The notes beneath the pieces are model-generated. The model ran no database searches. It saw nothing but the letters and a program-made list of their open reading frames with translations, and was not told where the DNA came from. From Aurelia coerulea (lineage: Eukaryota; Cnidaria; Scyphozoa; Semaeostomeae; Ulmaridae), in assembly GCA_039566865.1 (NCBI GenBank), contig CM076947.1, positions 23,003,501-23,067,500 on the forward strand: a DNA stretch of 64,000 nt. The letters are read 5' to 3'. Of the stretch, positions 44,766 to 55,480 are shown piece after piece. Made by a program: the position numbers and the translations under genes. Each line of letters starts with the position of its first letter. The first letter of the stretch is position 1.

Positions 44766-45128
44766 GGAATCTAAAACTATATATTTTTACTCTTAGACAG
44801 GGGATGTTCTCCAGCGGTCTGGAAATTCGCCTAATGTTTGTCTTTGTGGCATGGGGGATTGGGCGGATTCTCGGATTGTTGGACTATTCTCCTGTCTATT
44901 TGCCCTGAATACGTTGTCCGTTGACTTCATTCATTTCTGTGTGTATAGTTTAACTTTCCTTTGCTTGAAAATATAAATATTGTAAATAGGGTTGTGGTGT
45001 GAGAGGCAACACGATAACCTTGGTTTTTTGCCTCTCACCCCAACAGTTTAAATTGAAATTGTAGTGTTTTGTTTAATGTATTTTAAATCTTATTTGTTAT
45101 AGAAAAAAAAAAAAAAAAAAAAAAAAAA
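42425..45128 (+). mobile_element. LINE with poly(A) tail and 10-bp target duplication
   Basis: Flanks TTAACAGTGA (42415-42424 and 45129-45138) are identical. The copy begins inside ORF2 after the endonuclease, and ends with a 25-nt poly(A) at 45104-45128. A hairpin GTGAGAGGCAA / TTGCCTCTCAC lies at 44999-45038. About 2.7 kb. Confidence 0.88.
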
Positions 45129-45221
45129 TTAACAGTGATTCTTGGCGAGCTTAGATGACGGAGAAAGTCGATGAGGACCTTGCGAGAGTCAAGTTTTGTG
45201 CGTCTAATATTGTGCAACAAT

Positions 45222-45743
45222 AGCACAGGTTCCAAATCTTTCAATCGGCATGAAAAGGTGGGTGTAAAATTCTATGACCTATTTCTTCTAGTTGAATGGA
45301 TTGAAAGAAACTTTAGCTACTTACCCACAATTCTACCTTTAGACTTTTCAGAAATGTTGAACATTTTCGAAATTACAACATATTACTTATTCGAACTCAT
45401 TTGAAGATGTGACGTCATCAAATTTTTAACTCATAAACCAGAAGAGTAAAAATTTTGCTTGGTACCATATTGTAGGCATTCGTTAACTTTAGGTTTCTTG
45501 TAGATTTTTTCATGTTGTGTCAAACAGTTTAGAAATTACAATGGTTTTTAGGTTTTTCGAAAAGTTTTCTTGAATTCTTGAAAAAGAAGAAAAACACTGT
45601 AAATCTGAAAATATGAAACATTTCAGAAAAGTCCAACGGTAGAATTGTAGCAAAATAGCTAAAGTTTCTTTGAAGCCATTTGGTTCAAAGAATTAGGTCA
45701 TTAAATTTTACATCAGCCTTTTTAAAGATTTAGATCCTATGCT
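45222..45743. mobile_element. Palindromic Mutator-like MITE
   Basis: Same family as 22841: termini AGCACAGGTTCCAAATC and GATTTAGATCCTATGCT. Flanks TGCAACAAT and TGCCACAAT agree at 8 of 9 bases. Confidence 0.8.
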
Positions 45744-45752
45744 TGCCACAAT

Positions 45753-46245
45753 AATGCAAAGGTAACCACAGTCTTTAAGCTTGATAAGCTAGTGGCATGA
45801 AGGTTAAAAGGGTAAGTCGAATAAGCCTTATGTGCGTCACTCTTAGGAATTGATTACGTGAGTGTTGCGTGCTTCAGTACACAGGGATGATATGCAGGAT
45901 AATTAAAAACTTTAGGCAGCCAGCCCTGTTTTCATCCCCCTTTCCAACCCTGCCAAGCAATTACATGAGAAAAAATGCGTAACTCCGTCCCTTTTAACCA
46001 GGCCAGGCCTGTTATGCGGAATCGTCCACCTGGCAACAGATACACTGCAAATGAAGGTATTTATTTGAATTCCGTATAATTAGCTACTGCAATCAGATTT
46101 TGCATCCCACCAACGATTCTGAAGATACAGCCGGAAAATTCATATGTGTTTAGCCTAAACACAAAAAACCCATGCAGTCTTACTGCACTCTATGACACGA
46201 GCTTCTACTTTCAGAAAAGGATTCAATTTAAAACATATGTAAATA
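45753..46245. other. Intron, nothing recognised
   Basis: No repeat or gene identified. Confidence 0.3.
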
Positions 46246-46844
46246 CCGGGTGCGCCAAAATAAACTACGCACGTTTGACTGGCCACAATAAATCGTACAT
46301 TGGGCCGATTTTGAAAATTCATGACTTAATCTTTCGCAAAAAGCCTGACTTAGATTCTAGGATTTTTTGCAATTTTTTTGTTATCAGTTCTTAGAGCTAG
46401 ACGTGAGTTTCTTAAAGTTTTCGTTCTCGAAAACACTGAAAACGATCAAAAAACGTCGATCAAATTTTTTGAAGAATCGACATGAATGGACAAAGAGAAA
46501 ACCTTTTCGTGGTGAATTGGGATCTAGAAATCGAATAATTAATCAATACAATTAATCGATTACTAAATCCCAAATCACAACGAAAAAGTTTTCTCTTTGT
46601 CCATTCATGTCGATTCTTTAGAAAATTTGATCGACGTTCTTTGATCGTTTTCAGTGTTTCGAGAACAAAAACTTTAAGAAACTCGCGTCTAGCTCTAAAA
46701 ACTGAAAACAACAAAATTTGCAAAAATCCCCGGATCTCAGGCAGGCTTTTTGCTAAAGATTTAATCATGAATCTTCAAATTCGGTCCAGTGTACGATTTA
46801 TTGTGACCTGCCAAACGTGCATAGTTTATTTTGGCGCACCCAGG
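46246..46844. mobile_element. TA-flanked foldback element, sister of 39084
   Basis: Left terminus CCGGGTGCGCCAAAATAAAC is flanked by TA; the right end reads GCGCACCCAGG and has lost the last match. The arms pair along nearly the whole length around about 46550. Confidence 0.78.
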
Positions 46845-47195
46845 ATGACACGATCCTTTTGCTTACTCAAATTATATACAACCCCTATAAGCTTCTACAA
46901 ATGAAGGTCCATGATAGCAACTCTAAGGGCATATTTGAAGACAGTCTTCACAGCTAGTAGTCATTTGGGCAAGGACAAGCCTACAGGCCACCGGAAAATT
47001 ATATAATCCAAACAGGAATACGTAGACCCTAGACATCCTCCATAGTGATCTTTGGCTATATTGTCTGCCACGCACAACACTTACATAATATTACAACATG
47101 ATCTCGAGTCTCGAGTTCTTTCCTGAAAATAAACATTTCCTGGCCAGTCAAAAAATAATTGAAAGCTTTTGAAACAGCTTTTATCTGTCGAAAGG

Positions 47196-47611
47196 CCCAG
47201 GGGGGTACTCATTGACTTTTAGTACGGGGGGGTCCGTGCCAATATTTGGGGTCCGAAATTTTACATCAAATCAATATTTGGGGTCTGTGAATTACAACAT
47301 GGACAACAATTGAATATTTGGGGTCAACAAATCTGAGGAAAGGAAGAATCCTGCAATTTGGCCCTGAAGTTGCGAATCACGAAATAAATGCTTTGGTATT
47401 ATTCAAAAACTGAGAAAAATCAAGAGGCTCAAATTGAAATCATTCAAAAACATGTAAGGGGCCCCAGAAATAGATAACAATATTTGGGGTCTCCAAAACA
47501 TTAGACTCAATATTTGGGGTCCCCAAATCATTAGGCTTAATATTTAGGGGTCAGCAAAGAAAAAGTGGCATGGACCCCCCGTATTGAAAGTTAGGGAGTA
47601 CCCCCCCTGGG
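47196..47611. mobile_element. hAT-like MITE with AATATTTGGGGTC repeats
   Basis: Termini CCCAGGGGGGTACTC and GAGTACCCCCCCTGGG (one extra C) are flanked by the 8-bp duplication TCGAAAGG (47188-47195, 47612-47619). At least five copies of AATATTTGGGGTC or a one-base variant lie inside. Confidence 0.85.
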
Positions 47612-47619
47612 TCGAAAGG

Positions 47620-47955
47620 GAAGTTAAAACGAAAACTAAGTTATAATCAAAGGTCTTTTATCAGTACACTGATAAGATTGATAAACGGTCCTGGGTAAGG
47701 AAATATCAAAGTGATACAGTAACAATGATCGATGTTCATGGCCTTTCTGAGCTGGAAGGAACCCAAGCATATAAACGTGGCTCGAAAGCCATTTGCAGTC
47801 AAATTCTACCCTATCACACATCAGTAGTTCCTGCTTGGTTCATTTTATCCATTCGGCGTTCCCTTTTCACGTGGGAAATGTAAATCGTGCTTGTTTACCC
47901 CGTATCACTTGTTTTTCTTAGGGCATATATTTGCCTTTTACCATTTATTTATTCG
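47620..47955. other. Intron, nothing recognised
   Basis: Short unrelated open frames only. Confidence 0.3.
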
Positions 47956-47959
47956 TTGA

Positions 47960-48190
47960 AAATGAACCAACTTTGGCCCGAAACGTTTGAAAATAAATCA
48001 AAGTGAAGGCGAAGTTGCAGTTTTTAGCGCCAAGCAGTGGGATCGCAGAATTAGAGAAGTCCTAATCGAGTCTGCGACCCCTTGTCATGACGCCCAAGTG
48101 GCGAGGCTCTACTTGGTATCGAACCCTGTCCGCTTGACTGTTCTGGCTGCAAAGTCAGAGGATTACACCACTGCCCCACAGCACCTTCGA
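47960..48190 (-). mobile_element. tRNA-derived SINE
   Basis: On the minus strand TGGGGCAGTGGTGTAATC (A box, about 48161-48178) is followed 40 bp later by GGTTCGATACC (B box, 48115-48125), the spacing of a polymerase III promoter. The tRNA-like fold is poor (extra base in the anticodon arm), so it is not a working tRNA. It ends near an AATAAATAAAT tail. Confidence 0.55.
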
Positions 48191-48900
48191 ACAGGTTTGA
48201 AGTCAACTATTTTTCATATCTGACCTGTTTTTTCGTACTATTGTTTTTTTTATATCAATCTCTAAGAAAAAAAACTACAATACAAGAATCTGAGCCAATC
48301 ATAGCGGGAAAAGACACATGGTTATCTATTCCCCACTATGAATGACTCTTACAATAAATATAAACAATAATCTGATTTAACTAACAAAAGAACCCAATAC
48401 CACACCACACTACTCCACACCAAAATATCGTAATATTTGGAATGTCATCATAGCCTTGATTTGTTGTCAATAAAATATGTCAATGAATAAATTCAACATG
48501 ATTGTCGTTGCCATGTTGAATGTAACGTGTTGAAGTCAAGAATTTTTAAGGGGCTTAGCTGGAAATGTCGTGAAATTATCATACTCTGGTCCAAGTACAA
48601 TCTGTCTTACTTCTATTGTTAAAATTTATGAAGTATTGTACTACATGCATACAAAACATTTTCGTTAATCATAGACACAGTGGTGAGCGAGAAATATTTC
48701 AGAGATGGTGAAATGCTATGGGCCTAGATCTGATCTTCTCAATAGTGTAAATGCAATATTGCTACCTCGTGGCTTTTTCCTCTCTTTCAAATGACGTTTT
48801 ACTCAATTTCATTCTGTATTGAGACAAAAGGTTAACCATCGACAACAATAAAAAGCTACTCAAGGCAATCCTCAAATTCATTCATGCTACAGAACACTTT
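48191..48900. other. Intron, mostly unrecognised
   Basis: GCCAATCATAGCGGGAAAAG at about 48293 repeats a stretch near 38699. Nothing else. Confidence 0.35.
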
Positions 48901-49430
48901 TAAATGTTCCATTGCTGCAAACTCCCATACATAAGCATCTCCTTTTTTCTGTTTCATTGTGTATTCGTATCTAATTAGTTAGTTTAGTTATTAATTAAAG
49001 TTCAAATCTTCCTTTTTTAACCAGTAATCTGCTTTAGCTTTGTTGTTTTGTTGTCTTTTTTGTGTAATGTATCTTCAATTTTGTCGTTTTTGTTCTTTGT
49101 CTTGTGTATTGAAAATTAATTTTAATTGTAAGTACCATCCATAGTGAAGACCCGGTGACTTTATGTCTTTCTTCACTATGGATGGTACAGTGTAATGTAA
49201 GTATAAATATTGTAGTTTTTTAATCTTGATAGAAAAAAAAATTTTAGTTTAGTTAATTTCCCTTGTATTTTTATTTAACATTGTACATCTTTATGTATTG
49301 GCCATGGGGTAGTCATTGTCTTTTGCTCCTCATGGTATCGTCCCCGCATTGTTGTATAGTAATTAGAAAGCATGGTAGAATGTATTGTAATATTCTTTCT
49401 GAATAAAACAAAAATAAATAAAAAAATGCT
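48901..49430 (+). mobile_element. Two LINE 3' tails in tandem
   Basis: The first has an 18-bp perfect stem (49132-49149 with 49171-49188) and ends ATAGAAAAAAAAA near 49240, like the tail of the LINE at 42425. The second (about 49249-49430) has hairpin CCATGGGG / CCTCATGG and an A-rich end, like the copies at 8326 and 548. Confidence 0.6.
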
Positions 49431-49536
49431 ACAAAATATAGTGTACGGTCAACTCGATGCCTGCTCTCTGAGGATGTTGTCCCTTTTCTTCATCGTTCAC
49501 TATATAATAAAATAATGCTACAAAATCAATACTTAC

Positions 49537-49757
49537 AGCCATCATAGTTCTTGCTTTTTCAGCTCTTTTCGTTGCCAATGATTGCAGAAGTTGTTCTCTG
49601 AGCAAGAGATCATCCTCGACGTCATCTTCAGCCTGAGTCTTACTCTCTGCAATATCCAGTTGAGTTTCATCTGCTTTGATAATATTTGTAGTTGCCTCTA
49701 CCTGAGTAGTTTCATCCTGTGAAATGGTTTCCTCCCCTTGTTCAATTTTTGGAGGTT
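49537..49757 (-). CDS. ZFC3H1: ZFC3H1 exon 5
   Basis: Acceptor CTTATTTAG at 49758 and donor GGCT/GTAAGT at 49536 bound 221 nt (two bases plus 73 codons, phase 0 out). Acidic and Thr-rich at first, it then reads DDLLLREQLLQSLATKRAEK, a block conserved in ZFC3H1. The next recognised exon is 9.6 kb away, so one exon in between could have been missed. Confidence 0.85.
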
Positions 49758-50213
49758 CTAAATAAGAAATAACAAAGAGAAATATTAGATAAATAAATGG
49801 ACCACACACCTTTGATGAAGTAACAGTACAGACCTTGCGCCTACCAACAAGTTTTTCCTGCCTAAGAGGTGTCTATAAAAATACTACCATAGTTTTCAAC
49901 AACATTTTTTGCAAGAAATCACACAAAACAGTGGACAGACATCACTGATTTACACAAAACAATATTTTTAATAATTAACTGCTTTGAAATATATGGTGAA
50001 GAAATGTACCTATTATTTAATACAAGTTTTCCTCTTTCATGATAAACCGGATAAATCCCTACACTTTTTTACTGCCCTGGCATATACAAAAAAAATCTAG
50101 AAATTTCCCAAAGCTACATCACACTGGTACACCATTTAACATGGCTGGATGGATATGAAAAATTTGTCCTCTCTTAATCTATTTTATAGAAAAATATAAA
50201 TATCTGCAGTTAC
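49758..50213. other. Intron between exons 4 and 5, nothing recognised
   Basis: AT-rich, no repeat identified. Confidence 0.3.
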
Positions 50214-50238
50214 CTGAAGCAATTTGTGGCTCACATTC
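50214..50238 (-). CDS. ZFC3H1: ZFC3H1 exon 4 (25-nt microexon)
   Basis: A 25-nt exon lies between acceptor CTTTTTCAG and donor TTCAG/GTAACT. It encodes ECEPQIAS and leaves one base that, with AA at the start of exon 5, makes a Glu codon. The chain of exons 3, 4 and 5 keeps phase only if it is included: skipping it would join a phase-0 donor to a phase-1 acceptor. There is no independent similarity evidence. Confidence 0.65.
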
Positions 50239-50981
50239 CTGAAAAAGAAACGAGGGAAATTAACCTTGGTCATAAATTATTTACCAAAATATAAACCATG
50301 ATTCTTAAATTTGCGATGCAACTATAACTGCACAGGTGTGACTGTGTGCACGTAAAATGATTTAGTAAGTTTCCAAAAGCTCTAGAGAAAGTAGCACTGG
50401 TCACTGCAAAGCCTCAGCAGGCAAACTAATTGGCGAAGTTTTTTTGCAAATGAAGGTCAGTTTTGCAGCAGCCATCTATAAAGCGTATTTAGCATACCTG
50501 TTTATATGAGGAAAATCATCCCACCTTCGGGGCTATCAGCTGTCAGGTGGGATGAAAACTGAGTGTGTTTATATGTAAAATTTCATCCCACCTCCAGCAT
50601 TTTCATCCCACCTCCCAGCCCATGATTTCAGAAAATAACGATCGTAATTGGTGTTTGGTGCCAAGCAGCGATTAAGTTTCCTTTTGTTTACATATTGGCA
50701 CGTGCGCAAAACAGACAATTTCATCCCACCTTCCAGCTTTTCATCTCACCTTCCAGCGTTTATATGGAAAATTTTCATCGCTGGCTCATTTTCCACATTC
50801 AATAATAATAATAATAATCTATATTTATGCAGGTAAACTTGGTCAGCTTGCACAGAAGCTGCTATCACTCAAGGTCCTGTTAAAATTAAAAGTCTAAAAA
50901 AAATTTAAGATATCAAATTACAAGTTCAAGTTTAAAAAGCCAGATAATACAAAAATAAAATTAAAAATCACAGTCAAGTTG

Positions 50982-51793
50982 ATACCCTGGATCAGAGTAT
51001 TTTTAGTATTTGTAAAAAATTGAAAAAATTAAAGTATTCGAAAAAAAAATTATAAAAAATAAAAAAAGAAAAAAGGAGGAAGGAAAAATACTCTGGAGAC
51101 ATGCGACTGCAACCTCGTTCTGGTAAAAAAATGGCGGGTAATTTATTCAAAATGGCGGGTGTCAGATTCAAGGCAGTAATACCACGCTTGTTCAATTCAG
51201 CAGTTTGCGTTTCGATGATTGCCAGTAATGGTGACACAACAACAACGAACCTTTTCCCTTTCCATTTGCTGTATCCCTTCTTGCCAAGCTCTTGCGTGAT
51301 TGAGGGAATGAGCTGATATATCAGTGATTTCCCCCGGCTCCAGTTGGCAGTATCGCAAAAACATCCTTTCCTCTAAATATCCCTTTCCACGCTTCCATCT
51401 GCTGCTTCATCGTCTTTTCAATTTCCGGGAAGAATTTCGCCAAGGCGACATTCACACAACTTTCAAGATCGTCATCAAACCCTCCATCTTCTTCTGCAGT
51501 CGCCATTTTGAAAACAATCTGCCCATAGTTTGCCTCGTTCACAAATTCACGGCCATCCACAAGGCCGCTGGCTCTGATTGGTCAAGAAGACACAAAGGAG
51601 GTTGCATGTCTCCAGAGTATTTTTCCTTCCTCCCTTCTTTTCTCTTTTTTATATTTTTTTTTTCATTAAATTTTTTTTATTTTTTTCTCTCTTTTTTTAT
51701 TTTTTTTTCTCATTAAATTTTTTAATGTTTTTTTTATTTTTTTTTATTTTTATTTTTTTCTCCATATACTAAAAATACTCTGATCCAGGGTAT
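50982..51793. mobile_element. TIR element carrying a RecQ-like helicase gene piece
   Basis: Inverted ends ATACCCTGGATCAGAGTATT and AATACTCTGATCCAGGGTAT are flanked by CAAGTTG (50975-50981, 51794-51800). T/A-rich arms surround about 500 bp of helicase coding sequence on the minus strand. The words GGAAAAATACTCTGG(A) also recur just inside both arms. Confidence 0.78.
51090..51506 (-). pseudogene. RecQ-like helicase N-terminal fragment
   Basis: From an ATG at 51506 (context AAAATGG) the minus strand reads MATAEEDGGFDDDLESCVN, then MKQQMEAWKGIFRGKDVFAI and LPTGAG (Walker A). A one-base shift there leads to KSLIYQLIP and later VSPLLAIIETQTAELNKRG, the motif Ia region. The fragment ends before motif II (DExH). 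It is a truncated, shifted piece of a host gene and cannot be a working helicase. Confidence 0.7.
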
Positions 51794-52175
51794 CAAGTTG
51801 ATTGCATTGTCTCTTAACATTTACAATTGACTGTCCTCCTTTCAACGCATTCAATGCATAAACGCAAGATGAAAATTACAAGGGATGGTATAGAAGGGTG
51901 GGAATGTATGACCTCTCAGCTCACAGGCTGGAAGGTGGGATGATTTTCCCCATATAAACAGGCCCTTAGGGCAAAGACTTAATTCCTCTTTTTGACATTT
52001 AGAATGCACAGGAACTAATGTTAATGTAAAAATATATATCAACTGTTCAACGCAGCTGTCAAGTTCTATTCTGGTAAAGAAACTTCATATTTATGAACAG
52101 TAATGAAATAATTTTTGGGTGAAGCAACAGAGGATTCACTGATACAAACAACGAACAATAAACAACAACAATTAC

Positions 52176-52225
52176 CTGAGTTGTTCTTGCATAATAATCA
52201 TCTTCAAGCAAACTGTCTATTTCTT
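52176..52225 (-). CDS. ZFC3H1: ZFC3H1 exon 3 (50 nt)
   Basis: Acceptor TTATTTTAG at 52226 and donor ACTCAG/GTAATT at 52175 bound 50 nt. Two bases complete a Glu codon and 16 codons follow (EIDSLLEDDYYARTTQ). The phase agrees with exons 2 and 4. The peptide is acidic like its neighbours. Confidence 0.75.
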
Positions 52226-52849
52226 CTAAAATAAAAAATACATAAATATACCAGGTGATTCAGAAAACGGTGTTTGGCACACCCTAATGTCACTTGTAGC
52301 CACCTGATCGCAGTGAACTAAATTTTTCCAGGCAGCCAAAAGTCTAACTTCGATCATAAACCTTTCACTGTCAAAGTCAGTCACTTGATGCATTAGTTAA
52401 AAAGGTTTCTTTGTAAGACCTTGAATGGGAGTCTTGCAAACTGATGAAATCTGTAACCAAGCTTCATCGACGGTAATATGAAATTTTGCAGAGAAAATTT
52501 TGCAGTTTTCACTGATTCTATTCCTCTTAAAATTGACTGATAATTGTTGAATACTTGATCAAATTAATTCTGTTTCAAATCTAAATTTTGACTTATATTT
52601 GTAAATCTTCAGGGATATATAATATCAATGTTTGTGATAAAGATTTTGGATTATCATGAGACTCATTCACCCGATGGTGATGCCATATGGCTGTACATTG
52701 AAATATTGTGAATTTTTATCAATGAATACTGAAACACGAAGCTTCTTGTCAATCCTTTCTTTGTTGATTAAATCACCTTTCCAAAAGAAAAATTAAAGGG
52801 AAAATAAAGAAAATCTAGCACTGAAAATATTCTTCTAAATTTCTCTTAC
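52226..52849. other. Intron with one TIR-like end
   Basis: TACCAGGTGATTCAGAAAA at about 52250 resembles the CCGGGTG-type terminus; no partner end was found. Confidence 0.3.
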
Positions 52850-52953
52850 CATATTCATCTTCCACATCCATTGGAATTGGCTGATAATTATCCCTTTGAG
52901 GATCTACCTCTATTTTTCTTTTCTTAGGCAATGCTAGAGCTACATCTTTGCCC
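52850..52953 (-). CDS. ZFC3H1: ZFC3H1 exon 2, with nuclear localisation signal
   Basis: Acceptor TTTGTAG at 52954 and donor TATG/GTAAGA at 52849 bound 104 nt. It reads GKDVALALPKKRKIEVDPQ and ends MDVEDEY. PKKRKIEVD is a classical monopartite nuclear localisation signal, in keeping with a nuclear protein. Confidence 0.82.
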
Positions 52954-53927
52954 CTACAAACATTGAAAACATATTTACCAACAGACAAACAGCATAGGAA
53001 TCAAATTTTTGAAAATGATTGGACAAATAGTTATTGCACGTGTGTTTTGTGCATGTGCTATTGTATTTGTATGTGTGTGTTTTATTGGTAATTGCAAACC
53101 TGCCAAATTCTGAAAACGGTAGACTTCATAGAGATGGAAACACATTTCCCAATCAAACACTAAATTCTTCAAAACAGCAGGTTTTAGATTCATCCTGGGC
53201 AAAAACGAGGGTTCCAATCGAAAAACACAAAGATGAGTCTGGTGCTTGGCAACAAAGAGTAAAGTTACCGATTACTGTAGCAACGTGAGCAAATTTGTCT
53301 CGTTTTCAAAGTTTCGCAAATGAAGACGATAATCTTTCCAAAGTCTGCCAAATTCTCCGCCTTTTAGAGCAGAAAGTTCAGCAGGCCTGCCAACCTGCCA
53401 TTTTCGGAATTTGGAAGTCAATCAAACACAAATTCTGAGTTTACCAAGTTTACCGTTTTCAGAATTTGTACCAATCAAACACATCCCAAATTTGCTGTGT
53501 CATTGTTGGGAAAAAAATTGTTGAAAATAAAGACTGCAACACCGAAAAATATTTTTGATGCAAAATCTTTGTCTACCTGTTTGCATGGCACCTCAAGTCT
53601 CAGCCTGCTCCAGGTTCACACTATTCTACATTTTTCATGCAAAATTCACACCAATAAACATTTTCACCAGCAAGTTTGCGTTACTCTGGGCTGAGATTTA
53701 AGATGTGGTAAGATTTGAGATGTAAGGCTCTCTTGGACAAAAAATGTTGCAAGAAAAAGCTCTTGAAGCTAGAAATGCACCACAAGATATACTTAAAATC
53801 ATAATAAAAACAACAGTTGTAAGAAAAGAATATTTGTTTTCCATTTGAAGGACTCTGTTGACTCTTTTAAAGTCTTGGGGGGGGGGTTGTTTTGTAATTA
53901 CCTTTGGTGATAACTTTTAGAACTAAC
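52954..53927. other. Intron 1, nothing firmly recognised
   Basis: A TG-rich patch near 53034-53080 and repeated TACC.ATTCTGAAAACGG-like phrases near 53100 and 53450, but no defined element. Confidence 0.3.
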
Positions 53928-55480
53928 CTTTCTGGTAAAGTCACTATTCGTTTACCAACACCTTTTCTTTGTTCAAATTGTGATTTTGGGACTGCTTTGA
54001 GATTAGGATTCATATTTTTCCAATTTTTCCTTCTCTGTCTCCTCCTTCCACCTTTCTTCCTTGGCTGCTGCTGATTTTGTTCATTGCTAGGTATTTCTAT
54101 AACTTGTCTTCTTTCTACACTTGCATTCTCATTTGTGTTGTTGGCTGAAGAAGTCACTTCTCTTTCTATCAACTGAAGGTTGTTACTTCCTTGCAAGCTT
54201 TGCTGTTCTCCAAAAGTACTTTGAACTACACTACAGTTCAACTCAGAACTTTCATCTTCCTTACTCTGACTATACAGACCCTGATCTGCAGTGCTGTCTG
54301 CAAGTTGTTCAATCTCTGTCCCATAATTTTCATTTACTATCAAATTTTGCGGCCCAGCCTGACCAAAACTCTGTGCACTATCTACCAATGAGTTATAGCC
54401 TAAAAGTGGTTCATTTTCAATTTGATTTGGGTTGGGAATGACAACAAAATCGGGATCATCATCAAGATATCTATTGCTCAAAATACTTTCTTTAAGGTCT
54501 CTCTCATGGCGGCCAATGGCTGCTAATTGTTGCTGTATTAGACGATGCCTTTCTAACAACAGCTGGAAATCATCAAGATCGTATTCATCTGCTTGACTCA
54601 AATCTGGAACTTTTGTTATTTCAGTGTCTTTTTTCTGTCGCAAAACCATTTCTATCAACCTAGTATCTTTTGGTGAATAACTAGCATTATATTTTTCTGT
54701 AAAACGCTCATCAAATCCTGGCCTATATTCTCTCCTGTTCTCTTCCTCAAGAAACATGCCATTTGGTTTTGGATTATTGTAGTTGCCCCTAAAACGTTGA
54801 TTTCCACCACTATGGTCACGATACTGGTCCCTGACCTTCTCAATTGCTTCTTTATGGTCAAAGAAATGGTCATCAGTTCTATTTCTCACCTCTCTGTCCC
54901 TCCAGTCCCTTTCCAAATCAAAACCTCTAGGATGATTCCTGCGATTAAAATTTCTATCATGGTTCTGGAAGAACAATGGCAAGTCTGGGGGATCTGGCAA
55001 GATTCCTTGGTTATTGAATGGTACCATCTCATGAAAGCTTGGGGGTCTATCATGCTCCCGGTGATTACCAGAATACCTTCTAGTCCTGCTAGACAATGGG
55101 ATCCTTGGATACCTCTGCGGCTGTGGTTGCCTGTGGTGCTGAGCCTCATGTTCATCTTGATTCCAATTTGAGGGCCTTTTTGACTTTGACAATGGTATGC
55201 GTACATCTTCATCTCCCGGCCACAAATCAGTGTCACCGACTTGTTGAAATCCCTGGTGTTCATTTCTTCCTTCTCTGTAAATTCTTTTACTATGCCTGCT
55301 GATATTGCCATCTTTTATTAATCCTCCTCCATGACGGCTATTTTCAAATAATTGCTCGTCATAAATTCTTTTGGGTTTGTTGGATCTGTCATAATCAACT
55401 CTTCGCTGAAAATCTCTGCTGTTTGAATCAACTACCCGTGTATCATTGTCAGTAATCTCGCCTTCTTCAAGATCAGCCAT
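53928..55480 (-). CDS. ZFC3H1: ZFC3H1 exon 1, N-terminus
   Basis: The ATG at 55480 opens a 1.55-kb exon. It begins MADLEEGEITDNDTRVV, an acidic 'EEGEI.D.D' start also found in ZFC3H1 of other animals, followed by a long Arg/His/Asp/Asn-rich low-complexity part. A helix follows (residues near 300-340, FQLLLERHRLIQQQLAAIGR), then a Gln/Asn/Glu-rich stretch and a basic run QQPRKKGGRRRQRRKNWK. The donor is CAGAAAG/GTTAGT at 53927; the later GTAATT would break phase with exon 2. The gene encodes a scaffold of nuclear RNA surveillance; promoter and 5' UTR lie between 55481 and the divergent gene at 57144. Confidence 0.88.

Larger units (their letters stand above)
50497..51962. mobile_element. TIR element with CATCCCACC repeats, hosting a second element
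   Basis: Inverted ends CCTGTTTATATGAGGAAAAT and TTTTCCCCATATAAACAGG bound the element. The word TCATCCCACCT recurs about five times near the left end, a subterminal pattern. A younger element (50982-51793) is inserted in it. An AAT microsatellite lies at 50801-50818. Confidence 0.7.

Noticed and set aside
48110..48180. Functional tRNA gene on the minus strand
   Set aside because: A and B boxes are present, but the anticodon arm has an extra base and the acceptor ends do not pair, so a SINE is the better reading.
54121..55302. Plus-strand frames over ZFC3H1 exon 1
   Set aside because: They are shadows of the minus-strand coding exon, which has the family start and a phased donor.
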